A DNA stretch of 30,639 nucleotides from Mesostigma viride (GCA_009746045.1 RPFO01001604.1:1-30639), one strand, 5' to 3'; positions 1 to 7,642 are shown, counted from the stretch's first letter. Numbers and translations are program-made. Notes: generated by a model not told the origin, from the sequence alone.

Positions 1-288
1 CGAAAAACCGATAATGGGTTATGATCTGGGAGAAGGGTGTGAGGGTTTGGGGAATGAGGGACGGTTCAAGTGGGTCATCTTGAAAAGACGGCAAGTACTT
101 CAAGCTTGACAATGAGGACCGGCTGTTCCTGTCTTCTGGAAGTTGCAGAATCCGGTTGAGCGATACGTGCACGAGTGGGGAACCAGCGGTGTTGACGAGT
201 TTGAGAAGGCGGTTTCTGATGTGCTGTCCGCCTTCGGGCAAGAAGTACAAGTTCGATGCGTCATGATGCGAATCGATATTGTGACTGA
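1..288 (+). pseudogene. Truncated, frameshifted copy of the gene at 3746-4362
   Basis: This segment aligns along its whole length with the 3' half of the gene at 3746-4362. Shared stretches include those encoding GRF-WVILK, a YVHEWG-like motif, GVDEFEKAV and the terminal A-N-R-x-C-D-stop, here ANRYCD followed by TGA at 286-288. The reading frame is broken several times: for example AAAAGACGG replaces AAGGACGG near 83-92, and there is an extra base near 240-245. The 5' part lies outside the window. No function is recognised for the family. It is the first of a tandem series and shows that this gene type has been duplicated locally and has decayed at this copy. Sequence error could account for some of the frame breaks but probably not all. 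Confidence 0.7.
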
Positions 289-374
289 CAAGTTTATCGA
301 TTGAAATGATCAATATCGGCTGCGAGTTTTTGTTGTATAAATAAATGAATAAAAAATCTTACATTTTTTTTTAG
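289..374 (+). terminator. 3' flank with polyadenylation-like signals
   Basis: The sequence after the stop is AT-rich and contains TATAAATAAATGAATAAAAAA at about 336-356. This holds overlapping AATAAA-type signals, as expected for the 3' end of the preceding gene copy. The T-run at 363-380 leads directly into the leader of the next unit. Confidence 0.4.
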
Positions 375-445
375 TTTTTTCAAGCCAACGACCGTTGAAG
401 GTGAGAAAGGTATATCCGTCCAACGGTGTTTGTGGTTCGCAGATG
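375..445 (+). promoter_or_regulatory. Leader cassette copy 1 (palindrome variant plus CAG-ATG)
   Basis: A T-run, CAAG, a palindrome variant (CCAACGACCGTTGA at 385-398), GGTGAGAAA-GTATATC, CAACGGTGT and TTCGCAG precede an ATG at 443. The same ordered block occurs at 3680-3748 and 4598-4666 upstream of two other genes. Here the ATG opens only a short frame (MTLERVVY then stop), so this copy drives no visible intact product. The shared CAG just before ATG could be a 3' splice acceptor or part of a conserved 5' untranslated region. Confidence 0.6.
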
Positions 446-508
446 ACATTGGAAAGAGTGGTATATTGAGGCCATCATCAATAGTTTGGGATTACTAGTT
501 TTTGGAAG

Positions 509-522
509 CCAACGGCCGTTGG
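509..522. promoter_or_regulatory. Palindrome CCAACGGCCGTTGG
   Basis: This is a perfect 14-bp inverted repeat made of two AACGG cores back to back. It lies about 105 bp upstream of the first ATG (627) of the MYND-type pseudogene. Confidence 0.75.
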
Positions 523-626
523 GATGGAGAAATGTCAAAAGGGGGGGTTGAGAAAATATAAGGGACATGCGTACGTCTTATAAGGACAACCTACGTATTA
601 CGCACGTGCCAATTGGCGCGGGCAGG

Positions 627-1515
627 GATGGCGGAGACGGGCGAGCTGGAATCTTCGACCCGCGCTGCGATTGCCTGCGTGGCAGCAAACGTACTTAACC
701 GGCTCGCGAGATCCACGGATGGGTACGGCAGCACGAAAGCGCCTGGGTCGCCAGTTTGCGGTTTTGGTCGTGTATGACTCGTTCGCCTCAGTAGGACGAC
801 AGATTAATCTCCAGTTGCTGACATGTACTTCGCCTTGGCTGGCGGATTCTACAAGCCCACGCGGCGGATCGGGTTCCACTCAATCGAGACGTAGAGTTTC
901 GACTAATTTGGTGTCGTATGTCGGAAAGGTTGGGTGGGACCAGTGGCGAGAAAGACCAGTGGGGGAAATTTCCAGACGCGAGTGAGGCGCAGCCGAGATT
1001 GACCGTATCGGCGAGAGTAGAGGGGGGGGGTTTGAAGGTTTCCATTTTACATTCGGGAATTCCGAGTCCGTGAAATTGACGTTTTCACGGATGATCGTTC
1101 TCCCGGGGGTGGGAGGGCCGATGCTGGGCTCGCTTCCAAAGTGTTGCTCGAATCAGGCGTGCTCTGTGATGGAGGGTGTCCACGCAAGTGCGGGGGTTGT
1201 CGAGACGTCCGGTATTGTGCTGCCGAATGCAGCGTGCGGACTGGGAGGAACACAAGAAGTGGTGTAACAAGTATCGTGAGGCGAGAAAGTCTCTCAGCAC
1301 TATGCACGGCGACGTTACAGACAGCTGGTCTGGTGTCAATTTGCCGGACTTGTAATTCGGATGGGGGGTGAAGTGCATTTCAAGTTCAAGGTGAAATGTT
1401 CAAGGTTTTTTGAGGGGACTAAATCGTACCCAGGGGCGATTTGTGAGGCGATGTCGCGCTGGGGGGGGAACAGTACCCCTGTTCGACTGCGTGAGGGAAT
1501 GGATTCTGCGACTGA
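627..1515 (+). pseudogene. MYND zinc-finger gene, multiply frameshifted
   Basis: Reading from the ATG at 627 and shifting frame at several places gives a continuous protein-like path: MAETGELESSTRAAIACVAA, then YFALAGGFYKPTRRIGF near 826, then RDVEFRLIWCRMSERLGG near 885. A MYND-type finger follows at about 1160-1270. Its second half is clear: KCGGCRDVRYCAAEC is followed, one base out of frame, by QRADWEEHKKWC, giving C-x2-C-x4-YC-x3-C-x7-H-x3-C. The first cysteine pair is degenerate. MYND fingers are protein-interaction modules. The path ends GNGFCD-stop at 1513-1515, matching the Cys-Asp-stop end of three other copies in this array. At least five single-base breaks are needed, all of the kind restored by adding one base, so this is either a pseudogene or poorly called sequence. 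The product is otherwise unrecognised. Confidence 0.6.
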
Positions 1516-1717
1516 AGAAATTTTGGGTGTGATTTTCTTGCGCCAACGGCCGTTGGAACTTGCAAATTAGGGTTTGATTTCTTTGCAACCGGAAGTAGGG
1601 TGTGGTTTGCCACGTGGCACCATGGATGTAATTAATAAATGCATAATAAAACATTTTTCGTGCGCCAACGGCCGTTGGAGACTGAAAACTAGTGTGTGAT
1701 TTGTGCGCGTAATAAAT
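1516..1717 (+). promoter_or_regulatory. Intergenic trailer: palindromes, G-box, poly(A)-like signals
   Basis: This block is a near-duplicate of 4363-4587. In order it holds GGGTGTGATTTTCTT, the palindrome at 1543-1556, AATTAGGGTTTGATTT, a second diverged spacer, the perfect palindrome GCCACGTGGC (a G-box) at 1609-1618, AATAAATGCATAATAAA (overlapping AATAAA signals) near 1634-1650, and another CCAACGGCCGTTGG at 1665-1678. It probably combines the 3' end of one gene with control sequence of the next. It stops at TAATAAAT, where the 1718-3666 insertion begins. Confidence 0.6.
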
Positions 1718-2132
1718 TCGGGGTTCTTTGAACGGAGTTTCTTCTATACGTGAATGCGGGAACAAGAGGCCGCTGGATGAGCGGCTTAGGTCGCAGTGTT
1801 TACTCGTAGCTGTTTGGCTAGAGCTTTTGTGATTAGTAGATGCAATATAGTGCATGGTTGAAAATGAATTAAATAAAATGTGCGTTCCGCGCTTGGGTTG
1901 ATTATACCCGGGCGGAACGGGGCGTGAGGTGCAGTGCCCCTGAAAAGAACAACCTACGCATTATTTAATACTAGCGTGCAGATTCGGGATATTCTACCCC
2001 CGGTCTGTACGGTTAGCGTCTTACTAGCATCCACTAAACATAAGGGTTTAATGACGTCAGTTAGCTAGGGATAAGGGAGGTTTTGCGACTAAAAGCCGCT
2101 CTGGCTGGTTTTGTCGGCCTCTTTCTTTGCTC
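1718..2132. repeat. Block Y, copy 1 (415 bp)
   Basis: It is nearly identical to 3089-3506; the differences are a TA insertion, single-base indels and a lost G in the CCCGGG segment. It contains a GCCGC/GCGGC hairpin at 1769-1785 and the CGTTCCGC/GCGGAACG stem. Confidence 0.85.
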
Positions 2133-2960
2133 GTTGTCGTTGCGGCGGCAGCCGCAGCTATGGGTGCTGCGGAGCAAAATCAAAAGCACTGGTTGCACTG
2201 GCCACTTGGCCAGTGGTGAGACTTCCAGTTGTTAAACCGGCCAGGCGTAGTTCCTCGCCCGGTTAACTAAAAGAAAAGAAAAAGATTACCTCCGGTCCGC
2301 ACCTTTTCCCCAGCTTGGGGTCTTTGGTGGCCGGATGCCGTGACAGGTGCTCAACTGTCGCTTGGTCGGCCCAGTGCGCGAGCTGGTGCTCCGTACCTGG
2401 GGATGCTTGCACCCCGGGTTGGAGCCGGATGGCTGGCACTGGCGACCCGTGTCTCGGTCCGCGGCCTGCGGCTTTTCTTCGGAAATTGCTGCTGGCCAGC
2501 AAACTTTGCAATTGCCTTCCCCGAGGGGGGGGTGGTTGGGCTGGGGACGGCGATGGGAAAAGCGTCTAAGCTAGAAATTTTTTTCCCCACGCATAGAAAC
2601 CTCGGGGGGAATGCGGTCTTGGCTGAACGGACTCTCGTTCAGCCAGGTGCCTGGGGCTGTGGCCTCGGGCATCCGGGCTGGCGGGGCCTGGGCTAGGTCC
2701 ACGTTTTTCTCGAAGCACCCGGGTCTATGGGGAGACGGCCATAGCGGTACCGACTCGGGGCCCCGAGAGGGGTCATGATAGGCTGGCCGTGCGCAATCGC
2801 AGTGCAAATGCGCTGGGCCTTTTGGGCCTGGCCATGCATCCACAGCCGCCGGGCACACGCCTCCCGATGTGGGGGGCTCCCGTTTTGCGGCAGGGCGGTC
2901 ACTTGTGACAACGAGCAAGGTGGAGTGCGGCTTCAAGGGAAAGCCAGGGCGGGGGTGATT

Positions 2961-3088
2961 GGGCAACGTACTTCATGAAGGGCCTTGAACGGCGTGCCTC
3001 CGGGCATGTCAATTAGTGTCACATGTATGCTTCCACTTATTGTTTTAATGAAGATGCTGGTTTTTGTGGGAGCTACGTGGGACATGAA
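2961..3088. repeat. Block X, copy 1 (128 bp)
   Basis: It is repeated essentially without change at 3539-3666, in the same orientation. It starts GGCAACGTACTTCATG and ends GGGACATGAA. Confidence 0.85.
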
Positions 3089-3506
3089 TCGGGGTTCTTT
3101 GAACGGAGTTTCTTCTATACGTGAATGCGGGAACAAGAGGCCGCTGGATGAGCGGCTTATAGGTCGCAGTGTTTACTCGTAGCTGTTTGGCTAGAGCTTT
3201 TGTGATTAGTAGATGCAATATAGTGCATGGTTGAAAAATGAATTAAATAAAATGTGCGTTCCGCGCTTGGGTTGATTATACCCGGCGGAACGGGGCGTGA
3301 GGTGCAGTGCCCCTGAAAAGAACAACCTACGCATTATTTAATACTAGCCGTGCAGATTCGGGATATTCTACCCCCGGTCTGTACGGTTAGCGTCTTACTA
3401 GCATCCACTAAACATAAGGGTTTAATGACGTCAGTTAGCTAGGGATAAGGGAGGTTTTGCGACTAAAAGCCGCTCTGGCTGGTTTTGTCGGCCTCTTTCT
3501 TTGCTC
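3089..3506. repeat. Block Y, copy 2 (418 bp)
   Basis: This is a direct repeat of 1718-2132, abutting block X copy 1 on its left side. It is followed by a 32-bp CCACCC-rich segment in place of the 828-bp interior of unit 1. Confidence 0.85.
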
Positions 3507-3538
3507 CCACCCACCCACCCTTGTCTTGGTTGCCTCTA

Positions 3539-3666
3539 GGGCAACGTACTTCATGAAGGGCCTTGAACGGCGTGCCTCCGGGCATGTCAATTAGTGTCAC
3601 ATGTATGCTTCCACTTATTGTTTTAATGAAGATGCTGGTTTTTGTGGGAGCTACGTGGGACATGAA
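3539..3666. repeat. Block X, copy 2 (128 bp)
   Basis: This is a direct repeat of 2961-3088 and forms the right boundary of the insertion. Gene-array sequence (AAAATTCTTG and a T-run) resumes immediately after it. Confidence 0.85.
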
Positions 3667-3679
3667 CTTAAAATTCTTG

Positions 3680-3748
3680 TTTTTTTTCAAGCCAACGGCC
3701 GTTGACGGTGAGAAATGTATATCAAACGGTGTCGGTGGGTTGCAGATG
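3680..3748 (+). promoter_or_regulatory. Leader cassette copy 2
   Basis: A T-run and CAAG precede CCAACGGCCGTTGA (3692-3705), then CGGTGAGAAATG, TATATCAAACGGTGT, and GCAG-ATG at 3742-3748. It is nearly identical to 4598-4666. One base more in this copy (GGTGGGTTGCAG against GGTGGTCGCAG) puts its two ATGs (3715 and 3746) in different frames. Confidence 0.65.
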
Positions 3749-4362
3749 ACGTTCTACAGGACGGAGGGGGCGAGTGGATCAACTTGGAAGACAGGCTTCT
3801 GGGAGTGGTTAAGAGCGCGCTCAGGCTTCTGCCGGACATTAAGCTGGATTTTAAGCCCAAGGAGGGTGAAAGGTCTCTTTTGAAACCGGATGTCGCGAAG
3901 GCCGCGGCTCTTGTTTTCAATATCGAGGGTCGGGGACTCCCAAACCCGACCGTAGAGCCATTTGAGGAGGTGCTTGTGAGGTGTGGTGCTATAAGGCCCT
4001 ATGATCCATCAATACCCAGCCCAATTTGTTTTCAGTCGATCGATGCTGATGGTAATGAAAGTTGGATACAGATGACGCGGCCATATGAGAGGGGAGAAGG
4101 GTTTAAGGGTTTAGGGGAGGTGGGACGGTTCGAATGGGTCATCTTGAAGGACGGCAAGTACTTCAAGCATCACACTGACCTGATCATCGACCGGCTGTTC
4201 GTGTCTGCTGGAGATTGCATGTTCTGGTTGAGGGAATACGTGCATGAGTGGGGACCCGACGGTGTTGACGAGTTTGAGAAAGCGGTTCGTGAGGTGATGT
4301 CCGCGCTGGGGCAGGAGTACAAGTTCGAGTGCGTGACTGACGCGAATCGATTATGCGACTGA
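3715..4362 (+). CDS. Array gene C: unrecognised protein ending Cys-Asp
   Basis: An open frame of 215 codons starts at the ATG at 3715. By analogy with the neighbouring genes the natural start is more likely the CAG-ATG at 3746; that ATG joins this frame if the GGGGG at 3766-3770 is one G short, giving MTFYRTEGGEWINLEDRLLG. Visible features are an LLPDIKLDFKPKEG segment, a central block (PICFQSIDADGNESWIQMTR) placed like the VL-F-VD segment of the next two genes, an aromatic-rich FEWVILKDGKYFK stretch, and a helical C-terminus (WLREYVHEWGPDGVDEFEKA). It ends ANRLCD-stop, as in three other copies. No catalytic motif or signal peptide is seen and I do not recognise the family. A decayed copy at 1-288 supports it as a real duplicated gene. 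It is flanked on both sides by the CCAACGGCCGTTGG palindrome. Confidence 0.65.
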   Translation: MYIKRCRWVADDVLQDGGGEWINLEDRLLGVVKSALRLLPDIKLDFKPKEGERSLLKPDVAKAAALVFNIEGRGLPNPTVEPFEEVLVRCGAIRPYDPSIPSPICFQSIDADGNESWIQMTRPYERGEGFKGLGEVGRFEWVILKDGKYFKHHTDLIIDRLFVSAGDCMFWLREYVHEWGPDGVDEFEKAVREVMSALGQEYKFECVTDANRLCD

Positions 4363-4597
4363 AGTGTTGGGTGTGATTTTCTTTGCGCCAACGGCCGTTG
4401 GAACCTGCAAATTAGGGTTTGATTTTCTTTGCGCCAACGGCCGTTGGCAGCTGGAAAGTTGGGTGTGATTCGCCACGTGGCACTATGGATGTAATCAATA
4501 AATGCATAATAAAAATTTTTTTCGTGCATTTTTCGTGCGCCAACGGCCGTTGGAGGCTGGAAAATGGTGTGATTTTCGTGCGAGTAATAAATCATTC
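4363..4597 (+). promoter_or_regulatory. Intergenic spacer C-D: three palindromes, G-box, poly(A)-like signals
   Basis: CCAACGGCCGTTGG occurs at 4388-4401, 4434-4447 and 4540-4553. The perfect palindrome GCCACGTGGC (a G-box) lies at 4472-4481. Overlapping AATAAA signals (AATAAATGCATAATAAAAA) occur near 4498-4516. The same order is seen at 1516-1717, so the whole spacer was duplicated with its gene. The spacer is short enough that the 3' end of one gene and control sequence of the next must overlap. Confidence 0.6.
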
Positions 4598-4666
4598 TTG
4601 TTGTTTCAAGCCAACGGCCGTTGACGGTGAGAAATGTGTATCAAACGGTGTTGGTGGTCGCAGATG
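4598..4666 (+). promoter_or_regulatory. Leader cassette copy 3
   Basis: It has the same block as at 3680-3748: CAAG, CCAACGGCCGTTGA (4611-4624), CGGTGAGAAATG, TATCAAACGGTGT, then TCGCAG and the ATG at 4664. Here the upstream ATG (4634) and the CAG-ATG (4664) are in the same frame. Confidence 0.65.
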
Positions 4667-5446
4667 GCGGTCAAATGCACGGTTGCGTGGTGCCAGGAAG
4701 CGAGAGCAGGAGGGGATGACTTGTGCGTGCGTCATGTCAGCGTGCGAACGGGAATGGCAGGGAGGGTGAAGGATTTGTTTGCAAAAAAGGGGGGGTGTAT
4801 CGCCCGGGATTGCCAGCTTCCATTCGGGACGGATTGCATGCCTTTTTGTGATGGACACGCCAAGTTGTCAGGGGAGATGCAAGAGGTGATCAAAGGAGGC
4901 TTGTTGTTTGTGCATGGCGAGTCCAGTGCTGGTGAAGGACCTCTTGTCCTGAGTTTTGAGGTGGACAGTGCTGGAAGTCTGGAAAGAATGGCGGTCAGGT
5001 CGCGGGAATGGATGTTGAATCACCCTGACTTTGACTCGTATGCCTACTGCCAAGGTTTCGGGGACGCCGTTTTTACATGGATGCTGTGCTCGGAGGATGA
5101 CGTGCATGCGATTGTTTCGCATGACGACTTGGATATCGCAGGCGCGATGGGCGCAGACCTGTTGTTGTATTTCATGATTGGATGGGGTTGCGGATTTTTG
5201 GAAGGTGATTGGTGGGTCCCGCACCTCGCAAGGCTTACTTTTGCGGTCGGCGAATTGCCTGTACCTGTTGAAGTCTCAAAAACTCGTGTGGAGATGGCTG
5301 CCGTTCTGGCATCGGGGGTTAAGCGCCAAGCCCGATTTGCCATGACCGTTGTTGCTGGTGCTGAGGGGGAGGAAATTGAAAAGGTCGTGGAAAGGGTCGT
5401 CCTGGCCTCTGCTTTGGTGGAGAGAGCAAGGAATGCATGCGACTAG
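4664..5446 (+). CDS. Array gene D: tandem Cys/His finger protein
   Basis: The frame from the CAG-ATG at 4664 encodes 260 residues; an in-frame ATG at 4634 would add ten. Numbering from 4664, two putative zinc-binding modules lie near the N-terminus. The first is C5-x4-C10-x10-C21-x2-H24 (CTVAWCQEARAGGDDLCVRH). The second is C45-x4-C50-x11-C62-x2-H65. The C-x4-C-x8-12-C-x2-H spacing resembles the small fingers found in plant and protist WRKY19-like proteins, but the trailing Gly-Gly-Arg-Cys is absent. A strand-like LVLSFEVDSAGSLERMAV block follows, then an aromatic, hydrophobic stretch (LLLYFMIGWGCGFLEGDWWV) and a charged C-terminal helix. The protein ends ARNACD-stop. No enzyme motif is recognised; nucleic acid or protein binding is inference from the fingers. 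The palindrome stands upstream (4611) and downstream (5460). Confidence 0.75.
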   Translation: MAVKCTVAWCQEARAGGDDLCVRHVSVRTGMAGRVKDLFAKKGGCIARDCQLPFGTDCMPFCDGHAKLSGEMQEVIKGGLLFVHGESSAGEGPLVLSFEVDSAGSLERMAVRSREWMLNHPDFDSYAYCQGFGDAVFTWMLCSEDDVHAIVSHDDLDIAGAMGADLLLYFMIGWGCGFLEGDWWVPHLARLTFAVGELPVPVEVSKTRVEMAAVLASGVKRQARFAMTVVAGAEGEEIEKVVERVVLASALVERARNACD

Positions 5447-5459
5447 GTGTTTTTGGTCG

Positions 5460-5473
5460 CCAACGGCCGTTGG
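5460..5473. promoter_or_regulatory. Palindrome CCAACGGCCGTTGG
   Basis: This perfect 14-bp palindrome lies 13 bp after the stop of gene D and about 78 bp before the ATG (5551) of the next gene. It is the only palindrome in this short spacer. Confidence 0.75.
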
Positions 5474-5550
5474 ACTTGCAAAATGTCCTGTGAGCTGAGT
5501 CCGTTTCTTAACTTGCCATGGACGTCGGTTGTGCAGGGGCAGGGTGTAGG

Positions 5551-5861
5551 ATGGAGTGCGGAAAAGAAGGAAAGGAAGGGGGGAGACTACAAAGGAAAAC
5601 CTGATAGAGATTGTGGAGGCCGAACTGGAAGACCTGCCCGATCTGGTTCTCGAAGAGGACGGGCAATTGCACGCTGAACGTCTTGATGGCGTGGGCATGA
5701 TGATGTCGGAGGTTGATGGGTATGGTGGAATTGCTAAAGGTGTATTGCGTAAATTGAGGCGTGAGGAGGATGTGGGGACTCCGGCTCATGTTTTGGTCAG
5801 TTTTATGAACGACAATTGGGGTCGAATGCAACCCACTAAAGATGGGGAGGATGTTGACTAG
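5551..5861 (+). CDS. Array gene E: small acidic protein, frame broken at a G-run
   Basis: The ATG at 5551 opens MECGKEGKEGGR and then runs into a stop. With one more G in the run at 5578-5583 it continues ETTKENLIEIVEAELEDLPD and stays open to the TAG at 5859-5861. That would give about 104 residues, rich in Glu and Asp, ending KDGEDVD. A short coiled-coil-like helix is suggested by IEIVEAELEDLPDLVLEEDG. No finger motif is present, so it is a shorter or divergent member of the array. As written the frame is interrupted; I list it as coding because the same one-G deficit recurs in other genes here. Its function is unrecognised. Confidence 0.45.
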
Positions 5862-5893
5862 AATGTGATTTTAGGATGAATGTAAATTTATTT

Positions 5894-5899
5894 AATAAA
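5894..5899 (+). terminator. AATAAA polyadenylation-like signal of gene E
   Basis: TTTAATAAAG lies 33 bp after the stop of gene E in a short AT-rich stretch. Confidence 0.45.
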
Positions 5900-5953
5900 G
5901 AAGAATCATTTGGAAAAAATCGCCTGATGGTGTCAAGTTTTGTGCGTCTAAGG

Positions 5954-6002
5954 CCAACGGCCGTTGGGATGTGTGGAATTTAACAGGGCCAACGGCCGTT
6001 GA
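5954..6002. promoter_or_regulatory. Two palindromes upstream of gene F
   Basis: GGCCAACGGCCGTTGG (core 5954-5967) and CCAACGGCCGTTGA (5989-6002) are 35 bp apart. The second lies 53 bp upstream of the ATG at 6056, matching the palindrome-to-ATG distance in the leaders of genes C and D. Confidence 0.7.
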
Positions 6003-6055
6003 CCCTGCTGAATGCGTGCGTTTGCGGGTGGTGTAAAAAATATCGATGTGCACAG

Positions 6056-6628
6056 ATGGACCACATTCGATGCGAACATCCGGATTGTCAATGGGAAGGA
6101 ATGCCGACGGACAGCGAGTGGTTCTGTCCCAAGCATTCTGACGTATGGGGGGCGTTGTTTGCCGAAATCGAGAGCGGGCTGATGACGATTGACCGTCACA
6201 TCGTGACGAAAAAGTGGAAGCCTTGGCCCAACAACATGGTTTTGGTCTTGTACTATGTTGACAAGAAGCCTCGATTCATGCTGCGTGATGCAGAGTGGGT
6301 GATAGAGGAGGTGGGACAGATGCGACCTGGAGAGGGGATAGGCGGAGAGGACAAGCCGCCAAGGCATGTGTGGGCTTACATGGGAGACCATCCCGACTGT
6401 CCAACGGCCAAAGTGTGGCATGATATGGGAAGGGACATGGCCACGGAGTCCGCGTACGAGTGCGCGCGACTCGTGACAGCGCTCTTGAAGGGGGAGGTGA
6501 AAGACCTGATGCGCAAGGGGGGGTTGGTAGAGCAGATTAGACAGCAGATTAGACGTGTGTGTGATTTTGATGAGGAGATTGATGAGAAGCCGGCAAAGAG
6601 GGGCAGGATGGACAGAATTGCTCAGTAA
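6056..6628 (+). CDS. Array gene F: single Cys/His finger protein
   Basis: The ATG at 6056 follows CACAG, like other CAG-ATG starts in the array; no ATG occurs upstream in frame after the palindrome at 5989. The 190-residue product has C6-x4-C11-x12-C24-x2-H27 (CEHPDCQWEGMPTDSEWFCPKH), the same module as in genes D and G. A strand-like MVLVLYYVDKKPRFMLRDAE block corresponds in position to FEVDSAGSLERMAV in gene D. The C-terminal third is helical and charged (ECARLVTALLKGEVKDLMRK) and ends in a basic KPAKRGRMDR stretch that could be a nuclear localisation signal. The frame is intact. A DNA- or protein-binding role in the nucleus is inference only. The family is not recognised. Confidence 0.72.
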   Translation: MDHIRCEHPDCQWEGMPTDSEWFCPKHSDVWGALFAEIESGLMTIDRHIVTKKWKPWPNNMVLVLYYVDKKPRFMLRDAEWVIEEVGQMRPGEGIGGEDKPPRHVWAYMGDHPDCPTAKVWHDMGRDMATESAYECARLVTALLKGEVKDLMRKGGLVEQIRQQIRRVCDFDEEIDEKPAKRGRMDRIAQ

Positions 6629-6854
6629 GAAAGAGAGGGAGAAAATATGATTTGATTAATCTGATGCGTGTAATTGAAACTAATTTATTTTGTCTCATAA
6701 AACTTCTTTGAACGGACCTTCTTTGAACCAACAATTATTGCACAAAAAGACTAGATTGAGAATTGTGTGAGAAAGACGCCAGAGGGGGTTCTGACGGTCC
6801 TTATTGCCCCTGTTATACAATGGCTGCTGTATGGGACTCATGGCAATTGCGCAG
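6629..6854 (+). other. Spacer F-G without the palindrome
   Basis: This AT-rich spacer contains a repeated TTCTTTGAAC (6702 and 6718) and no copy of CCAACGGCCGTTGG, unlike the other spacers. No clear promoter motif is seen. Confidence 0.4.
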
Positions 6855-7642
6855 ATGGCAACGAAATGCAAAATCTGTACGGAGCCCGTAAGGGTCGAGG
6901 GACTGTGCGCGGAACATTACAAGTTCCTGCAAGCGCACGACCTCGAGTACCAAAATGCCAAGGATCCATACGGGGGGTGTGGATTTCTTAGATGTGATAG
7001 ACCACTGGAGGGATTGGATGTGTATTGCAAGACACATCTACCTTTTGCCGAGAAGTTGGAGGACGTGTGCGCTCGTGGGATCGCATACGTAGCAAGTTTG
7101 CAGATGTTGATGGGGAAGACCGGAATGACACGCTCGGTCCTCCACTTCACGGCAACGCACACTGGGGAACGGAAAGTTGAGCTGGTGCGCCTCGACAGGC
7201 AGGGACTCGAGATTTTTGCAGAGGGGGACAGCGCGTACGGGTTTGCTCATGGGCTTAACGTTACCATGGGGGATTCCTTGCAGGGTGTGGCGCGTGAATG
7301 CGCGTACACCTTGATGAAGAATAGTGGATTTGTGGAAGCACAAAGACTGCACAAGGATATTTTGGAGGCTCTTCTTGCCGCAGAGCCGGTGGGACTGCCG
7401 ACGCTCCCGAGGCCTGAGGAGCGGGACCGTTTGATCAGGATGGTGGTGAAGGCGGATATAGATGCAGATGTGGAGGCCGCAAAGGCGAAGGCAGAGGAAG
7501 CGCGTCGTGCAAAGGAGGAATCGGATCAAGAACTGTTGGAGAAGATGCAAGCTCCAACAAAATTTTGCATCGTTTGGGGATGGCGGACGTCGCTTATGCA
7601 TGCGAGTCCGGGAAGGGGAAGAAACAAAAGAGGAAAAGATAA
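6855..7642 (+). CDS. Array gene G: double Cys/His finger protein with basic tail (frame broken near the end)
   Basis: The CAG-ATG at 6855 begins MATKCKICTEPVRVEGLCAE, closely matching the start of gene D (MAVKC). Finger 1 is C-x2-C-x9-C-x2-H; finger 2 is C-x4-C-x10-C-x2-H (CGFLRCDRPLEGLDVYCKTH). A VLHFTATHTGERKVELVRLD block follows, then a Lys/Glu/Ala-rich helix (DADVEAAKAKAEEARRAKEE) likely to form a coiled coil. The written frame runs on to a stop at 7689-7691 through unlikely sequence. One extra G at 7576-7579 instead gives GMADVAYACESGKGKKQKRK and a stop at 7640-7642, a plausible basic nuclear-targeting end, so I take 7642 as the true end. Function is unrecognised; the fingers and basic tail suggest a nuclear protein. 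Confidence 0.65.

Larger units (their letters stand above)
1718..3666. mobile_element. Repeat-bounded insertion splitting the tandem gene array
   Basis: Comparison with the undisturbed junction at 4580-4600 (TAATAAAT directly followed by CATTCTTG) shows that about 1.95 kb was inserted here. The insert has two head-to-tail units. Unit 1 is block Y (1718-2132), an 828-bp interior (2133-2960) and block X (2961-3088). Unit 2 is Y (3089-3506), a 32-bp interior (3507-3538) and X (3539-3666). Both units start TCGGGGTTC and end GGGACATGAA. No convincing protein is encoded. Strong stem-loops are present: 9-bp arms at 2621-2629 and 2636-2644, and a nested CGTTCCGC/GCGGAACG stem near 1883-1925 that recurs in the second Y. 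I see no inverted termini and no reverse transcriptase. It could be a non-coding retroelement of TRIM or retrozyme type, or a tandem satellite; the class is not established. Confidence 0.6.

Noticed and set aside
598-1045. Minus-strand frames of 85-93 codons
   Set aside because: They have no recognisable features, and the plus strand carries a frame-shifted but recognisable MYND gene path.
1718-3666. Hammerhead ribozyme or LTR termini in the insertion
   Set aside because: No CTGATGA/GAAA core or TG...CA termini were found on reading both strands; only stem-loops and direct repeats are supported.
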